Part shown: positions 50,952 through 60,163 of the stretch, piece by piece | How positions within the stretch are numbered: the stretch's first letter is position 1 | Layout: each line of letters starts with the position of its first letter | Assembly: GCA_035546335.1 (NCBI GenBank) | Contig: DATKDP010000016.1 | Location: 1 to 64,000 of the forward strand | Reading direction: 5' to 3' | Source: DATKDP01 sp035546335 | GTDB lineage: Bacteria; Acidobacteriota; Thermoanaerobaculia; Gp7-AA8 | Length of the DNA stretch: 64,000 nt | Program-made: the position numbers and the translations under genes | Notes under the pieces: model-generated | Told to the model about the DNA's origin: nothing | The model's input: the letters and a program-made list of their open reading frames with translations, nothing else | The model's database searches: none

Positions 50952-50955
50952 GACG

Positions 50956-53001
50956 ATGAGCGAGGAGAACGATCAGCGAAGCCGCGGCTCGTCGATGCCG
51001 CCGTGGCCGGGGAGTCCCGGCGATCCAGCCGTCTCGCCGGCGAGCTCGCCCGATGCGCCAGGCGCCCATCCCGATGCCATTCCGTCCGCTGCCGAGGTGC
51101 GGGAAGCATTCGAGAGCGAGGCACCGACGCGAAGGCTGCGCGGGGCTCCGCGTGCTCTGAGTATGGTCGGCGGAGTCGCAATCTCGGTCTATGCGCTCTA
51201 CTGGGTCGTGGGGATCGTCGATCCGCTCGTCTATCGCGTCAGCTTTCTTCTGCTGGCACTGCTGACGACGTTTCTGCTCTACCCGGGCTCGCCGCGCGAT
51301 CGCGACAGAGTGCCGCTCATCGACTGGCTGCTGATGGCATTGACCGTCGCCTCGCTCGGTTGGCCGCTCGTGGATCTCGCCGAGCTGCCGTATCGCTCCG
51401 CAGTGCCGAGCGCGATGGATCTCCTCTTCGGCTGTATCACCATCGCCCTCGTGCTCGAGGCAACGCGGCGAACCGCCGGCTGGATCCTGCCGGTAACGGC
51501 GATCGGTTTCATCGCCTATGCCTATTACGGTCCTCTGCTCGAGGTCATCGGGCTCGATCTGTTCGCCCATCGCGGCTACCAGCTCGATCGCATGGTCGGC
51601 ATGCTCTACATGACGCTGGAAGGGATCTTCGGCGTTCCGCTGGATGTGGCGGCCACCTACATCGTTCTTTTCACCATCTTCGGCGCTGTGCTCGAGCAAT
51701 CGGGCGCGGGGCGATTCTTCATCGACTGGGCCATGTCGGCTCTCGGTCGCTCTCGCAGTGCGGCCGCGCCCGCACGCGCGGTCACTGCCGCCGGGTTTCT
51801 CCTCGGAACCGTTTCCGGCAGCGGTGTGGCGACGACCGTGACGCTCGGTTCGGTGTCGTGGCCGCTGTTGCGCCGGGCCGGCTATTCTCCGGAGGTCGGA
51901 GGAGCGATTCTCGCCGCTTCGGGCATCGGTGCGATTCTCTCTCCTCCGACGCTCGGAGCCGCGGCGTTTCTGATCGCCGAGTTTCTCGGGATTCGCTACC
52001 TGCAGATTCTGATCATGGCGACGCTCCCGACGGTCCTCTACTACCTTTCGGCGTTCGTGATGATCGAATCGGATGCGCGACGCTCCGCCATGCGCCCGGT
52101 GGAGATTGCCGTCGAGCCGCTCTGGAAACTGACGCGCCGCGGTGGATATCACTTCATCTCGCTCGTCGCCATCGCCGCCCTGATGGCCTCCGGCATGTCG
52201 GCGTTCCGCGCGGTGTTCTGGGCGACGCTGCTGGCCTTCGCGCTCAGCTACGTTCGCCGCGAAACGGCGCTCGGACCGAAGCGCGTGGTGAGGGCTCTCG
52301 AGTCGGGAGGGGTGGGAGTCCTTTCCGTCGCAGCGACCACGGCGACCGCCGGGATCATCGTCGGCGTCGTCACGCTGACGGGCCTCGGACTCAAAATGGC
52401 GACGATTCTGGTCACGCTTTCCGGCGGCCACGTCTTCATGACGACCCTCTACGCCGCGCTCGCCGTCTGGATCCTCGGGCTCGCGGTCCCGGTGACGGCC
52501 TCCTACATCATCGCCGCGGTGATCATCGCTCCGGCGCTCACGCAGGTCGGCATTCCTGCGGTCGCCGCGCACATGTTCATCTTCTATTATGCCGTTCTGT
52601 CCGAAGTGAGCCCGCCGACGGCGCTCTCTCCCTTCGCCGCGGCCGCCATTACCGGGGCGAATCCCTTCCGGACGATGATGATCACCTGGAAGTACACGCT
52701 TCCGGCGTTCGTCGTTCCCTTCGCCTTCACGCTGAGTCCCGAAGGACTCGCGATCCTCATGCAGGCGTCACCGGGCAACATTGCCGTCACCGCCATCACC
52801 TCCTCTCTCGGCGTCGTCGCCCTGGCGATCGGATTCGGAGGATGGCTGTACGGGTCCCTGTCGCTCGTGCTGCGGGCGCTCTTCGCGACGGCGGGGATTG
52901 CGTTCCTCCGCTCTACGCCTTCGGCCGCAGCGGTCGGCGCGTTGCTCCTGCTCGTGGGAATCGCCGTTCAGAAGCGCGCGGCAGGGCGCGAGAAGACGTG
53001 A
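50956..53001 (+). CDS. Fused TRAP transporter permease (4TM-12TM)
   Basis: The 681-residue polytopic protein fuses the small (DctQ-like) and large (DctM-like) TRAP membrane subunits, as is normal for TAXI systems. An unstructured Pro/Ser N-terminus (1-65) precedes the helices. Landmarks are GTVSGSGVATTVTLGSV, ILAASGIGAILSPPTLGAAA, GLAVPVTASYIIAAVI and VLSEVSPPTALSPFAAAAIT. It would import the TAXI ligand with Na+ or H+. The upstream TAXI gene ends 4 nt before its ATG. Confidence 0.93.
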   Translation: MSEENDQRSRGSSMPPWPGSPGDPAVSPASSPDAPGAHPDAIPSAAEVREAFESEAPTRRLRGAPRALSMVGGVAISVYALYWVVGIVDPLVYRVSFLLLALLTTFLLYPGSPRDRDRVPLIDWLLMALTVASLGWPLVDLAELPYRSAVPSAMDLLFGCITIALVLEATRRTAGWILPVTAIGFIAYAYYGPLLEVIGLDLFAHRGYQLDRMVGMLYMTLEGIFGVPLDVAATYIVLFTIFGAVLEQSGAGRFFIDWAMSALGRSRSAAAPARAVTAAGFLLGTVSGSGVATTVTLGSVSWPLLRRAGYSPEVGGAILAASGIGAILSPPTLGAAAFLIAEFLGIRYLQILIMATLPTVLYYLSAFVMIESDARRSAMRPVEIAVEPLWKLTRRGGYHFISLVAIAALMASGMSAFRAVFWATLLAFALSYVRRETALGPKRVVRALESGGVGVLSVAATTATAGIIVGVVTLTGLGLKMATILVTLSGGHVFMTTLYAALAVWILGLAVPVTASYIIAAVIIAPALTQVGIPAVAAHMFIFYYAVLSEVSPPTALSPFAAAAITGANPFRTMMITWKYTLPAFVVPFAFTLSPEGLAILMQASPGNIAVTAITSSLGVVALAIGFGGWLYGSLSLVLRALFATAGIAFLRSTPSAAAVGALLLLVGIAVQKRAAGREKT

Positions 53002-53097
53002 GGCTGGCGGGGGGCGACGCGGGGATGCGGTCTGGCTATCACGTAGCTCCGCTGTTTTCGCTTGCCGAGGGAATGCGGAGGGCTCCATGATTGGTGA

Positions 53098-54606
53098 ATG
53101 ACCAGATCCGGTGCCCTGCTCGCTCTTCTCCTCCTGCTCCCTTCCCTCGTTGCTGCCCAAACGAGACCGGCGGCTTCGAACGAGCTGCAAAAGGCGCGAG
53201 CACTCCTCTCGGAACAACGCGCGGCGGAAGCCGAGCAGATCCTGCGCCGGGCGATCGAGGCGAATCCCTCGAGAGTCGACTACCGGATCGCACTGGCTGA
53301 GGCACTCGTTCAACAGAAGCGTCTGACCGAGGCCGAAGAAGTCCTCCTCGCCGTCAGGCGAAATCTAATGTCCTATCGCGAAAGCGAGCTTCTCCTTGCG
53401 CAGATCTGGTCATGGCAGGGTCGTTTCGAAGAGGCAGCAGCCGCGTTTGACGCCATCCTCGCGGAGCATCCGGACGACACTAGAGCGCGGGAAGGACGCG
53501 CCGCTGCGCTCTACTGGTCAGGCGACTGGCCTCGAGCGGCGGACGAGTACCGAAGGCTGCTGGCCATCCAGCCACAGAACGAGACGGCGCGACAGCACCT
53601 TGGAGAGATCGAGCAGCTTGCGGCGGCGACCGGTGAGGCCGGCCTGACGTATTCTGACGACGACCAGCCGTACCGCCGCATCCGATCCTGGGTCTCGTAC
53701 TCCCCTCGCGCACGCTCTCTGACGCGATTCCGCGTTGATGCAGGATCATACTATCTCGAAGCATCCACACAGGATCTATCGAAGAACGCGCCGTTTGGCG
53801 GCGCGTGGGTGGCGCGAAGTTTTCCTCGGTCGAAATTTGCAGCCGAGGCGTGGGTGCGGGCTCAGAACTTTCCCGACGGCGAGACGAAGATCCTCGGTGG
53901 AGGCCTGATCCGGCGCACTCTCGGGGCTCATTCGCACGTCTCTCTGTCGCTCGATCAGCGCGAGCTCCTCTACACTACGACGTCGCTGCCGAGCCATCCG
54001 TACGTATCCGCAGCGACGCTTCGCTGGGATCTTCAACAGCCGGGCGGCTGGTACGCCGCTGCGTTTGCAGAGTCGCTCCGCTACTTCGACGGCAATCGGG
54101 GAGTCTCGTTGGGGGGCTACGCCGCAGCTCCGCTCTTCCGCACCGCAGCGGTGACGTTCTGGCTCGGCGCAGGAGCGTCGTATCGGGACACGGATCAGAC
54201 GCGTTTCCGGCTCGAATCGATCAGCAGCACGCCGCGTCCCGGAGGGGGGTTCACGTATCACTATCGTGGCGTATACGACCCCTACTGGACGCCGGTCGAG
54301 GCGACTGAAGCGCGTCTGGTGACGGTACTCGGCTGGTCGGCCCGGGCCGGGCTCGCGCTCCGCATTCACGCGGATGGCGGAGTGGCGCACGAGCGCGTGC
54401 TCGGCTTCGGGCCCGCGAGCGGGACGACTCCGATTCCCACTCCCGGTGCCGGCTTCTTCGAGCGAGAGATCCATCCGTGGCGCGCGGGACTGGAGCTCAC
54501 CCGGCCGCTCGGGCGGGTCGGCGCAGTGACCGTCGCTTACGAGCATTTCGTCACCGCGTTCTACGTCGCCGACGAGGCGACGGTCCGGCTCTCGCGAAGA
54601 TTCTGA
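53098..54606 (+). CDS. TPR plus outer-membrane beta-barrel protein
   Basis: The 502-residue protein has a signal peptide (1-20, SGALLALLLLLPSLVAAQ) and about four TPR-like helix pairs (25-180; ARALLSEQRAAEAEQILRRA and WSGDWPRAADEYRRLL). A C-terminal barrel of about 300 residues has alternating aromatic strands and ends in Phe (TVRLSRRF). The layout matches YaiO/BcsC-like exopolysaccharide export proteins. It faces the glycan genes on the other strand, which encode a processive GT2 and a hydrolase, so it may export their product. Confidence 0.8.
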   Translation: MTRSGALLALLLLLPSLVAAQTRPAASNELQKARALLSEQRAAEAEQILRRAIEANPSRVDYRIALAEALVQQKRLTEAEEVLLAVRRNLMSYRESELLLAQIWSWQGRFEEAAAAFDAILAEHPDDTRAREGRAAALYWSGDWPRAADEYRRLLAIQPQNETARQHLGEIEQLAAATGEAGLTYSDDDQPYRRIRSWVSYSPRARSLTRFRVDAGSYYLEASTQDLSKNAPFGGAWVARSFPRSKFAAEAWVRAQNFPDGETKILGGGLIRRTLGAHSHVSLSLDQRELLYTTTSLPSHPYVSAATLRWDLQQPGGWYAAAFAESLRYFDGNRGVSLGGYAAAPLFRTAAVTFWLGAGASYRDTDQTRFRLESISSTPRPGGGFTYHYRGVYDPYWTPVEATEARLVTVLGWSARAGLALRIHADGGVAHERVLGFGPASGTTPIPTPGAGFFEREIHPWRAGLELTRPLGRVGAVTVAYEHFVTAFYVADEATVRLSRRF

Positions 54607-54627
54607 CAGACGCGTTTCGAAGCGAAG

Positions 54628-55674
54628 TCACTGCGCGGCCGGCTCGCGGGGCAGAGCCCGGCGAAGCATCTCGAGCAGTGCAGGGTTGTCGCCGATCGTC
54701 CAATCGATCACCGCCCCGGGAGTCGTCGTATCCGCCGGGTTCCCGTAGAACACCACGGCGTCCGTTCGGGGATAGCGTGAACGGAGCTTTTCGAAGGCAT
54801 CAGCGTACCAGGCGACCTGATCTCCGCCGAAAGGAGAGCATCCGAGCTCGGCGATCATGAGCGGCTTTTCATAGGTAATCGCTTCTCGGTAGAACGTCTC
54901 GTAAAGAAATTCGAACGAGTACCAGACGCCATCACCATAGACGCCGTAGTTGAAGACACCGGTGGCGATCCAGTCGACGTACTCACCTCCAGGATAGAGC
55001 TCGGCGACGAATCGATTCTGCGGTGACCAGGTCCAGATGACGTTGCGTGCTCCTTCCTGGTGGAAGATGCGCCAGACGTGTCGCCAGGCGTCGACGAAAT
55101 CAGCGGGAGTGTTGCCGGCCTGCAGCGACCAGGGGTACTGCGGATTGTTCATCTCGTGCGCGAAGCGGAGAAAGAAGGGGCGTCCGAAAATCACCGCCTC
55201 CCGCGCCCAGCCGCGGATATAGGCGTCGTAATGCCCGTCAGCGATCTCCCGCAGGCGCGTCAGCCGCGCGGTTTCCGCGCGTCCTGCGTTCCGGCGGAAG
55301 GCGCTCGTCCATGGTTCCCAGGTGATCATCCCGATCCTGTGCTGCTCGTCGATGGCGCGCATCAGAGCGAGCGGGAACTCGTCTTCCGGGCGGTCACCCC
55401 ACGTCTGGTAGATCGCGATGATGTCGAGCCGATGCTCCATCGCGGTCTCCATCCGGACGACACCTTCCATCGTATAGGGTGCTTCGGGACTGTAGGCTCC
55501 GAGGAGGAAGGTTCCCGCATCCTCACGGAGTCCTATGCTGAGCTCCAGACGGGCGAGACTCACGCGCAGATAGGAGAGGCCGCCGGTGAAGAGACGCTCG
55601 AACGCCGGATATGTGGCGACCAGCAGGATGATCACCATGACAGGAAGCACGATCCTGACGATTCTTCGGCCCAT
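54628..55674 (-). CDS. Membrane-anchored GH26-like glycoside hydrolase
   Basis: The 348-residue protein has an N-terminal membrane anchor (7-23, RIVLPVMVIILLVATYP) and a TIM-barrel domain. Candidate catalytic residues are Glu174 (FLRFAHEMNNPQYPW, acid/base) and Glu276 (LMIAELGCSPFGG, nucleophile), matching the GH26 beta-mannanase clan. The start ATG shares a base with the stop of the GT2 gene (TGATG). A hydrolase beside a processive synthase usually trims or releases the same polysaccharide. That role is inferred. Confidence 0.85.
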   Translation of the reverse strand: MGRRIVRIVLPVMVIILLVATYPAFERLFTGGLSYLRVSLARLELSIGLREDAGTFLLGAYSPEAPYTMEGVVRMETAMEHRLDIIAIYQTWGDRPEDEFPLALMRAIDEQHRIGMITWEPWTSAFRRNAGRAETARLTRLREIADGHYDAYIRGWAREAVIFGRPFFLRFAHEMNNPQYPWSLQAGNTPADFVDAWRHVWRIFHQEGARNVIWTWSPQNRFVAELYPGGEYVDWIATGVFNYGVYGDGVWYSFEFLYETFYREAITYEKPLMIAELGCSPFGGDQVAWYADAFEKLRSRYPRTDAVVFYGNPADTTTPGAVIDWTIGDNPALLEMLRRALPREPAAQ

Positions 55675-57236
55675 CAGCTCGTATCTCCTCCGCGCCGCCA
55701 GTCGGTCAGTGCGGCGACGACCGTCGGTAGCATCAGGAAGCAGTTCACGGTGGCGAAGACCATCATCAGCCGCGTGCCGTCGAAGTCGCGAAGAGGTGAG
55801 AGAAGCGCCCAGACGATTCCCGCGACCGAGCCGAACATGATGGCGAGATGCGGAAGGACGAGGGGGAGGAAGTTGCCCGACTGCCGATTCTTGGCCGTCG
55901 GAAGATAGGGGACGTCGACACGGGCAATCGCATAGTAGAGCGCCAGGAGGTAGATGGGCCACGTTCCGAGCTTGAGAAGCATGCCGCGCAGCTGGAAGCC
56001 GCGCTCCGCGGGGTCGCGCATCCATCGCTGCGACACGAGATGAATTGCGATGAACAGCGTCACGAACGGAATGAGGCGGATCACGTAGCCGCGGATCGGC
56101 ATCTCCACCGCCCAGATTCCGGTGAAGAGGAAAATGATCGGCAGGAGAAGATTGATCGCAATGGCGACGCCGATGAAGTAGTAGGTGCTGGCGATCAGAT
56201 AACGGAATCGCTCCCATCCGCGAATTCTGAAGAAAAGCCGCGGAATCATCGAGAACAGAACCTGGAACATGCCGGTCGCCCATTTGAGCTGCTGGCCGAA
56301 ATAGGAGCGGAGGTCTTCGGGGACCAGCCCGCGGGCGACGATCTTCGGCACGTAGCGCGATTTCCATCCGGCGGCGTGCAGATGCAGCGAAGTGACGAAG
56401 TCTTCAACCAGGTGCACGGCATGGCCGCCGATCGACTCGAGCGCCTTTCGGCGGAACGTGCAGTTGGCCCCGATCGCCAAAGGGCCGCCGACGCGATTCA
56501 TCCCCATCATGATCGGCCCGTAGAAACCGTACGTCTGTTCGGCAGCAGCTCGGGCGACGAATGAGGCGGGCTGGTTGTAATACGCCTGCACCACCTGCAC
56601 GAAACCGACGGAAGGGTCTTCGAAGTAGTCGATCACTTCGTCGAGAAACCCTTCCGCGGCAATGTGATCGGGATCGATGACCAGCACGATCTCTCCGTCC
56701 GTCCGGGCCAGGGCATGGTTGATCTTTCCCGCCTTCGCGCCGCCCACGCCGGTGCATTCGATTCTGGTGATTCCGAGATTGCCGGCGAGCGCAGCAAGCC
56801 GCGGATCGCCATTCCCGTCGAGCAGGTAGGTCCGGTGCGGATACCGAATGCCGGCCAATGCGGGCAGCGACTCGGCGAACATCTCGAATGGCTCGCCCGG
56901 AGCCGCGGTAGTGAAGATGTCGACCGAGTAGTCGCGAGTCCTGCGCGGTCGCATCGGCACGTGGATCAACGAGAAGTAGGTCCAGTAGACACATGACTCG
57001 GCGAGGAACCAGAAGGTGGCAAACGTGAGCGGAATGTAGATCAGCAGGTTTTTTCTGTGCTCTGGGCTCAGCCACCAGAGTGCGAAATAGAGCACGCTCT
57101 GAAATCCGATGAAAACCAGAGCTGCAACCAGCAACCGTTCGGCTCGCCCGACTCGCTCTCGCCCCGCCGTGGCGCTGCCGCGCCGGCTAACCATCATCGC
57201 TCGCACCATTTCCATTGCGCTCCCGAATCGGAGCAT
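55674..57236 (-). CDS. Processive GT2 glycosyltransferase (cellulose/glucomannan synthase-like)
   Basis: The 520-residue protein has two N-terminal membrane helices, a cytoplasmic GT2 domain at about 100-325, and four to five C-terminal helices. Catalytic motifs are DPD at 188-190, VED at 277-279 and QQLKW at 315-319. The usual QxxRW has Lys in place of Arg here. It would polymerise a beta-linked glycan and extrude it across the inner membrane. The GH26 partner suggests a mannan-type product, but this is not proven. Confidence 0.9.
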   Translation of the reverse strand: MLRFGSAMEMVRAMMVSRRGSATAGRERVGRAERLLVAALVFIGFQSVLYFALWWLSPEHRKNLLIYIPLTFATFWFLAESCVYWTYFSLIHVPMRPRRTRDYSVDIFTTAAPGEPFEMFAESLPALAGIRYPHRTYLLDGNGDPRLAALAGNLGITRIECTGVGGAKAGKINHALARTDGEIVLVIDPDHIAAEGFLDEVIDYFEDPSVGFVQVVQAYYNQPASFVARAAAEQTYGFYGPIMMGMNRVGGPLAIGANCTFRRKALESIGGHAVHLVEDFVTSLHLHAAGWKSRYVPKIVARGLVPEDLRSYFGQQLKWATGMFQVLFSMIPRLFFRIRGWERFRYLIASTYYFIGVAIAINLLLPIIFLFTGIWAVEMPIRGYVIRLIPFVTLFIAIHLVSQRWMRDPAERGFQLRGMLLKLGTWPIYLLALYYAIARVDVPYLPTAKNRQSGNFLPLVLPHLAIMFGSVAGIVWALLSPLRDFDGTRLMMVFATVNCFLMLPTVVAALTDWRRGGDTS

Positions 57237-57312
57237 GCCGGGCTCGCTGCTGCGCTTTTTCGTTCCTCGACATCGTGGGCACTATGTGCCTCACGGCAGG
57301 CATACCAGCCAT

Positions 57313-58233
57313 CTACTCGACCCACATCAACTGCAGAAGCTTCGCCTTGGCGGCCGGATGTTCAGGAACAACGCGCAGGACCGATTCGTAAGCCGCTTTC
57401 GCCCTCCGGTACTCTCTCAGCCACTCGTAGACTTCGCCCTGCCCGAGCAGGGCTTCGACGTTGCGTGGATGAATCGCCAGGGCCTGCTCGTAACGATCGA
57501 GTGCAGCGGTCAGGTCACCCTTCCAGGCGAATGCCCTGCCGCTTCTGCCCAGTGCGTCGCTCTTCGACCGTGGGTCGGTTGTGACGGCGGCGGCCGCATC
57601 GTACTCGGCGACGGCCTGGTCGAAACGCTTCTGCCATGAAAGGACATCGCCGAGTCCCAATCGAGCCTCTCGATGCCGGGGATCTCGCGCCAGGACTTTT
57701 CTGTACTCCTCGCCTGCGGCGTCGAGCTCGTCCGACCAGGCCAGCGCCAGAGCATAGCCTGCGCGCGCGTTGTCGTTCTCCGGCGCCTTCTCCAGAACCT
57801 CCCGATACAGCGCGCGTGCCTCGTCGAGCTCTCGGTTGAGCGTGAGTGCCGCCGCCAGGTAGCCTGGAATCTCGATGTCGTCAGGGTATCTGTCCCGCGC
57901 ATCCCGGAGGATGCGGATCGCCGGCTGAAGCTCCCACAGCCGCGTATGAGCATAGGCTCGTTTCTTCAACACCTCCCGGCTGGGAGCCAGCTGGTAAAAG
58001 GCGTCGAGCGCCTGCCGCCACTCGCCCGCTTCGAGAAGCTGATCGGCACGTGCCGATTCGGGGGTGAGTGGGTCGGTTTTCCCAGGAAGCGCAGACGGCG
58101 ACGCTTCACCCTCTGTCGTGACCGCCGTGGTCGTAGTCTGCGCGCCGCGATCAGCTCGCTGATCGCACGCTAGAGACCACGACAGAACCGCGATCGTCAT
58201 CAGAGCCGCGTGACGCGGTGTTCTCGATACCAT
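57313..58233 (-). CDS. TPR lipoprotein
   Basis: The 306-residue protein has a lipoprotein-like signal with Cys23 (VLSWSLACDQ). A Thr/Ser/Pro linker leads into about six TPR units from residue 60 (ARADQLLEAGEWRQALDAFY to YESVLRVVPEHPAAKAK). TPR lipoproteins such as AlgK-type scaffolds help assemble exopolysaccharide export complexes. It overlaps the 3' end of the epimerase gene by 34 nt and precedes the GT2 gene, so it belongs to this unit. Confidence 0.82.
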   Translation of the reverse strand: MVSRTPRHAALMTIAVLSWSLACDQRADRGAQTTTTAVTTEGEASPSALPGKTDPLTPESARADQLLEAGEWRQALDAFYQLAPSREVLKKRAYAHTRLWELQPAIRILRDARDRYPDDIEIPGYLAAALTLNRELDEARALYREVLEKAPENDNARAGYALALAWSDELDAAGEEYRKVLARDPRHREARLGLGDVLSWQKRFDQAVAEYDAAAAVTTDPRSKSDALGRSGRAFAWKGDLTAALDRYEQALAIHPRNVEALLGQGEVYEWLREYRRAKAAYESVLRVVPEHPAAKAKLLQLMWVE

Positions 58234-59159
58234 TCGACCGTCCTTTTCAATCCTTCATGCAGCGAGGTGTGCGGACTCCACTCGAGGAGACGGCGCGCCC
58301 TGGCATTGCTTCCGTAGAGCCTCCATACCTCGTTTCCCCGATAGGGGAGTGCTCCCGGGAGCAGACGGCCACCGCCGCCGACCATGCTCGCGGCAAGCTC
58401 GGCGACGTCGCGAATCGACCGCTCTTCCCCCGAGCAGAGATTGAGTGCTTCGCCGGCAGCCGCCGGCTCTACCGCAGCGGCGGCGAGGCCGGCGACGAGG
58501 TCATCGACATACAGAAAATCGCGTGTCTGCTCACCAGCGGTCATCGCGAAATCACGCTCTTCGAGAAGCGTCTCGATGAGAGACGGCAGCATCATCGTCG
58601 GAGACTGTCCGGGCCCGTAGATGATGAAGGGGCGGAGCACCGTCACCGGCAAACCATACAGGGCGGCGTACGTGAGAGCGAGCTGGCTCGCTGCCGCTTT
58701 GGACAACGAGTAGGGAGAGACGGGATGCAGTGGCTGCTCCTCGCCGATGGGGAGCGTTTCGCTTCGACCATACTCCTCGCTCGATCCCATGACGACGATC
58801 CGCTCGACTTTCTCATCCTGCTCTAGGAGCACGGCAAAGAGATTGTGCGTTCCGAGCAGATTGGCGCGCAGTGCTCTCTCCGCAAATGCGATCGAGCGGT
58901 CCGCACCGAGCAGCGCCGCGAGGTGAAACACCACCTCGGGTCGCGCGGCAGCAACGGCAGCGCGAATCGAGTCGGGGTCCCCTATCGCCAGGGGAAGCCA
59001 CCGAACCTCCGGCGGGGCCTCGCCGGGAGTGGTGCGGTGCCTGGTGGCGACTACGATCGCACCCGCTTCCGATAGGGATCTGACCAGGTGCCGCCCCACG
59101 AAACCGGAGCCGCCGGTGACGAGAACCCGCTTCCCTGTCAGTGCCGTCGTCGCCGTCAT
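58200..59159 (-). CDS. NAD-dependent sugar-nucleotide epimerase/reductase
   Basis: The 319-residue extended SDR has the NAD loop VTGGSGFVGRHL, the HLAALLGAD segment, the Ser of VVMGSSEEYG and the YSLSK catalytic pair. RPFIIYGPGQSP and TRDFLYVDDLVAG are typical of sugar epimerases. Placed after the CDP-glucose genes, it could reduce or epimerise CDP-4-keto-6-deoxyglucose to the final sugar. Its start overlaps rfbG by 4 nt. Confidence 0.85.
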   Translation of the reverse strand: MTATTALTGKRVLVTGGSGFVGRHLVRSLSEAGAIVVATRHRTTPGEAPPEVRWLPLAIGDPDSIRAAVAAARPEVVFHLAALLGADRSIAFAERALRANLLGTHNLFAVLLEQDEKVERIVVMGSSEEYGRSETLPIGEEQPLHPVSPYSLSKAAASQLALTYAALYGLPVTVLRPFIIYGPGQSPTMMLPSLIETLLEERDFAMTAGEQTRDFLYVDDLVAGLAAAAVEPAAAGEALNLCSGEERSIRDVAELAASMVGGGGRLLPGALPYRGNEVWRLYGSNARARRLLEWSPHTSLHEGLKRTVEWYREHRVTRL

Positions 59160-60163
59160 TCACCCTTCCGCGCCGGCTGGTTCGTGTCTCGCAGCAGTTG
59201 CTCGTACCACGGAATCGTCCGCTCGAGTCCCTCACGGAAGCTGTATCGCGGAGTCCAGTCGAGAAGGGCTCGGGCACGCGTACTGTCGAGGTACTGAACC
59301 GGGATCTCGCTGTCGGGACCCGCTTCGCAGAGGACCGTCGGCGCGATCGACTTCCCCATCAGATCTCGAATCGTTTCGACGACCTCGAGAACACTGAAGG
59401 GCCGCTCGTTGCCGAAGTTGAACGCGCGGCCGGCGATCTCGGGCCGCTCCATGTTTTCCGCCAGCAGAATGTAGGCGTCAGCGATGTCCTCCACATAGAC
59501 GTAGTCTCGCTGCAGCGTTCCGTCGCTGCGGATGAGCGGACTCTCGTCGTGAAGGAACGAACGGATCGTGCCGGGCACCAGGCGGTTCCAGTTCAGATCA
59601 CCTCCGCCGTACATGTTCCCGCAGCGCGTGATGCAGATGGGCATTCCGTAGCTCTTCACGTAGGTGTTGGAGATCAGATCGGCACAGGATTTCGACACGT
59701 CGTATGGATGGATCCCTCTGAGAGGCGTGTCTTCGTGGTAAGGGAGCTGCTCTTGTTCTCCGTACGCTTTGTCACTCGACGCGATGAGGATGCCCCTGAC
59801 TCGCCCCTTCAGGTTGCGCGCTGCCTCGAGCAGGCACCAGGTCCCCTTGATGTTCGTCTCGAACGTCGAAAGCGGAGAGCGGTGTGCGATCGGCACGATC
59901 GTCTGTGCAGCGAGATGGAAGACGATCTCGATCTCGTGCTCGTTCAAGGTGCGAAGGACAAGCTCGTAGTCTTCGATGGCGCCGTGCACGATGACGGCCT
60001 GCTCGATCGCTCCCGAAGACACCAGAAGCGATCTCGGCGTCTGATCGCGCACGAGGCAGACCACGTTCGCACCCCGCTCGACAAGGCGTGGGGTCAGCCA
60101 TGAGCCGAGCAGCCCGGTGCCGCCGGTGACGAAGACGTTCGTTTCTCGCCAGAAGTCGCTCAC
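59156..60163 (-). CDS. rfbG: CDP-glucose 4,6-dehydratase-like protein
   Basis: The 335-residue extended SDR has VTGGTGLLGSWL, FHLAAQTIVPIAHRSPLSTF, ASSDKAYGEQEQLPYHED, the catalytic YDVSK (HPYDVSKSCADLI), TRCGNMYGGGDLNWNRLVPG and QRDYVYVEDIADAY. These match RfbG/DdhB, which makes CDP-4-keto-6-deoxy-D-glucose. It overlaps rfbF and the next epimerase by 4 nt each. No rfbH or rfbC homologue is seen nearby. Confidence 0.9.
   Translation of the reverse strand: MSDFWRETNVFVTGGTGLLGSWLTPRLVERGANVVCLVRDQTPRSLLVSSGAIEQAVIVHGAIEDYELVLRTLNEHEIEIVFHLAAQTIVPIAHRSPLSTFETNIKGTWCLLEAARNLKGRVRGILIASSDKAYGEQEQLPYHEDTPLRGIHPYDVSKSCADLISNTYVKSYGMPICITRCGNMYGGGDLNWNRLVPGTIRSFLHDESPLIRSDGTLQRDYVYVEDIADAYILLAENMERPEIAGRAFNFGNERPFSVLEVVETIRDLMGKSIAPTVLCEAGPDSEIPVQYLDSTRARALLDWTPRYSFREGLERTIPWYEQLLRDTNQPARKGE

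Noticed and set aside
51003..53090. 695-codon + strand frame overlapping the TRAP permease
   Set aside because: It is a second frame of the permease gene, Arg-rich with no hydrophobic segments. The permease frame has membrane helices and TRAP motifs.
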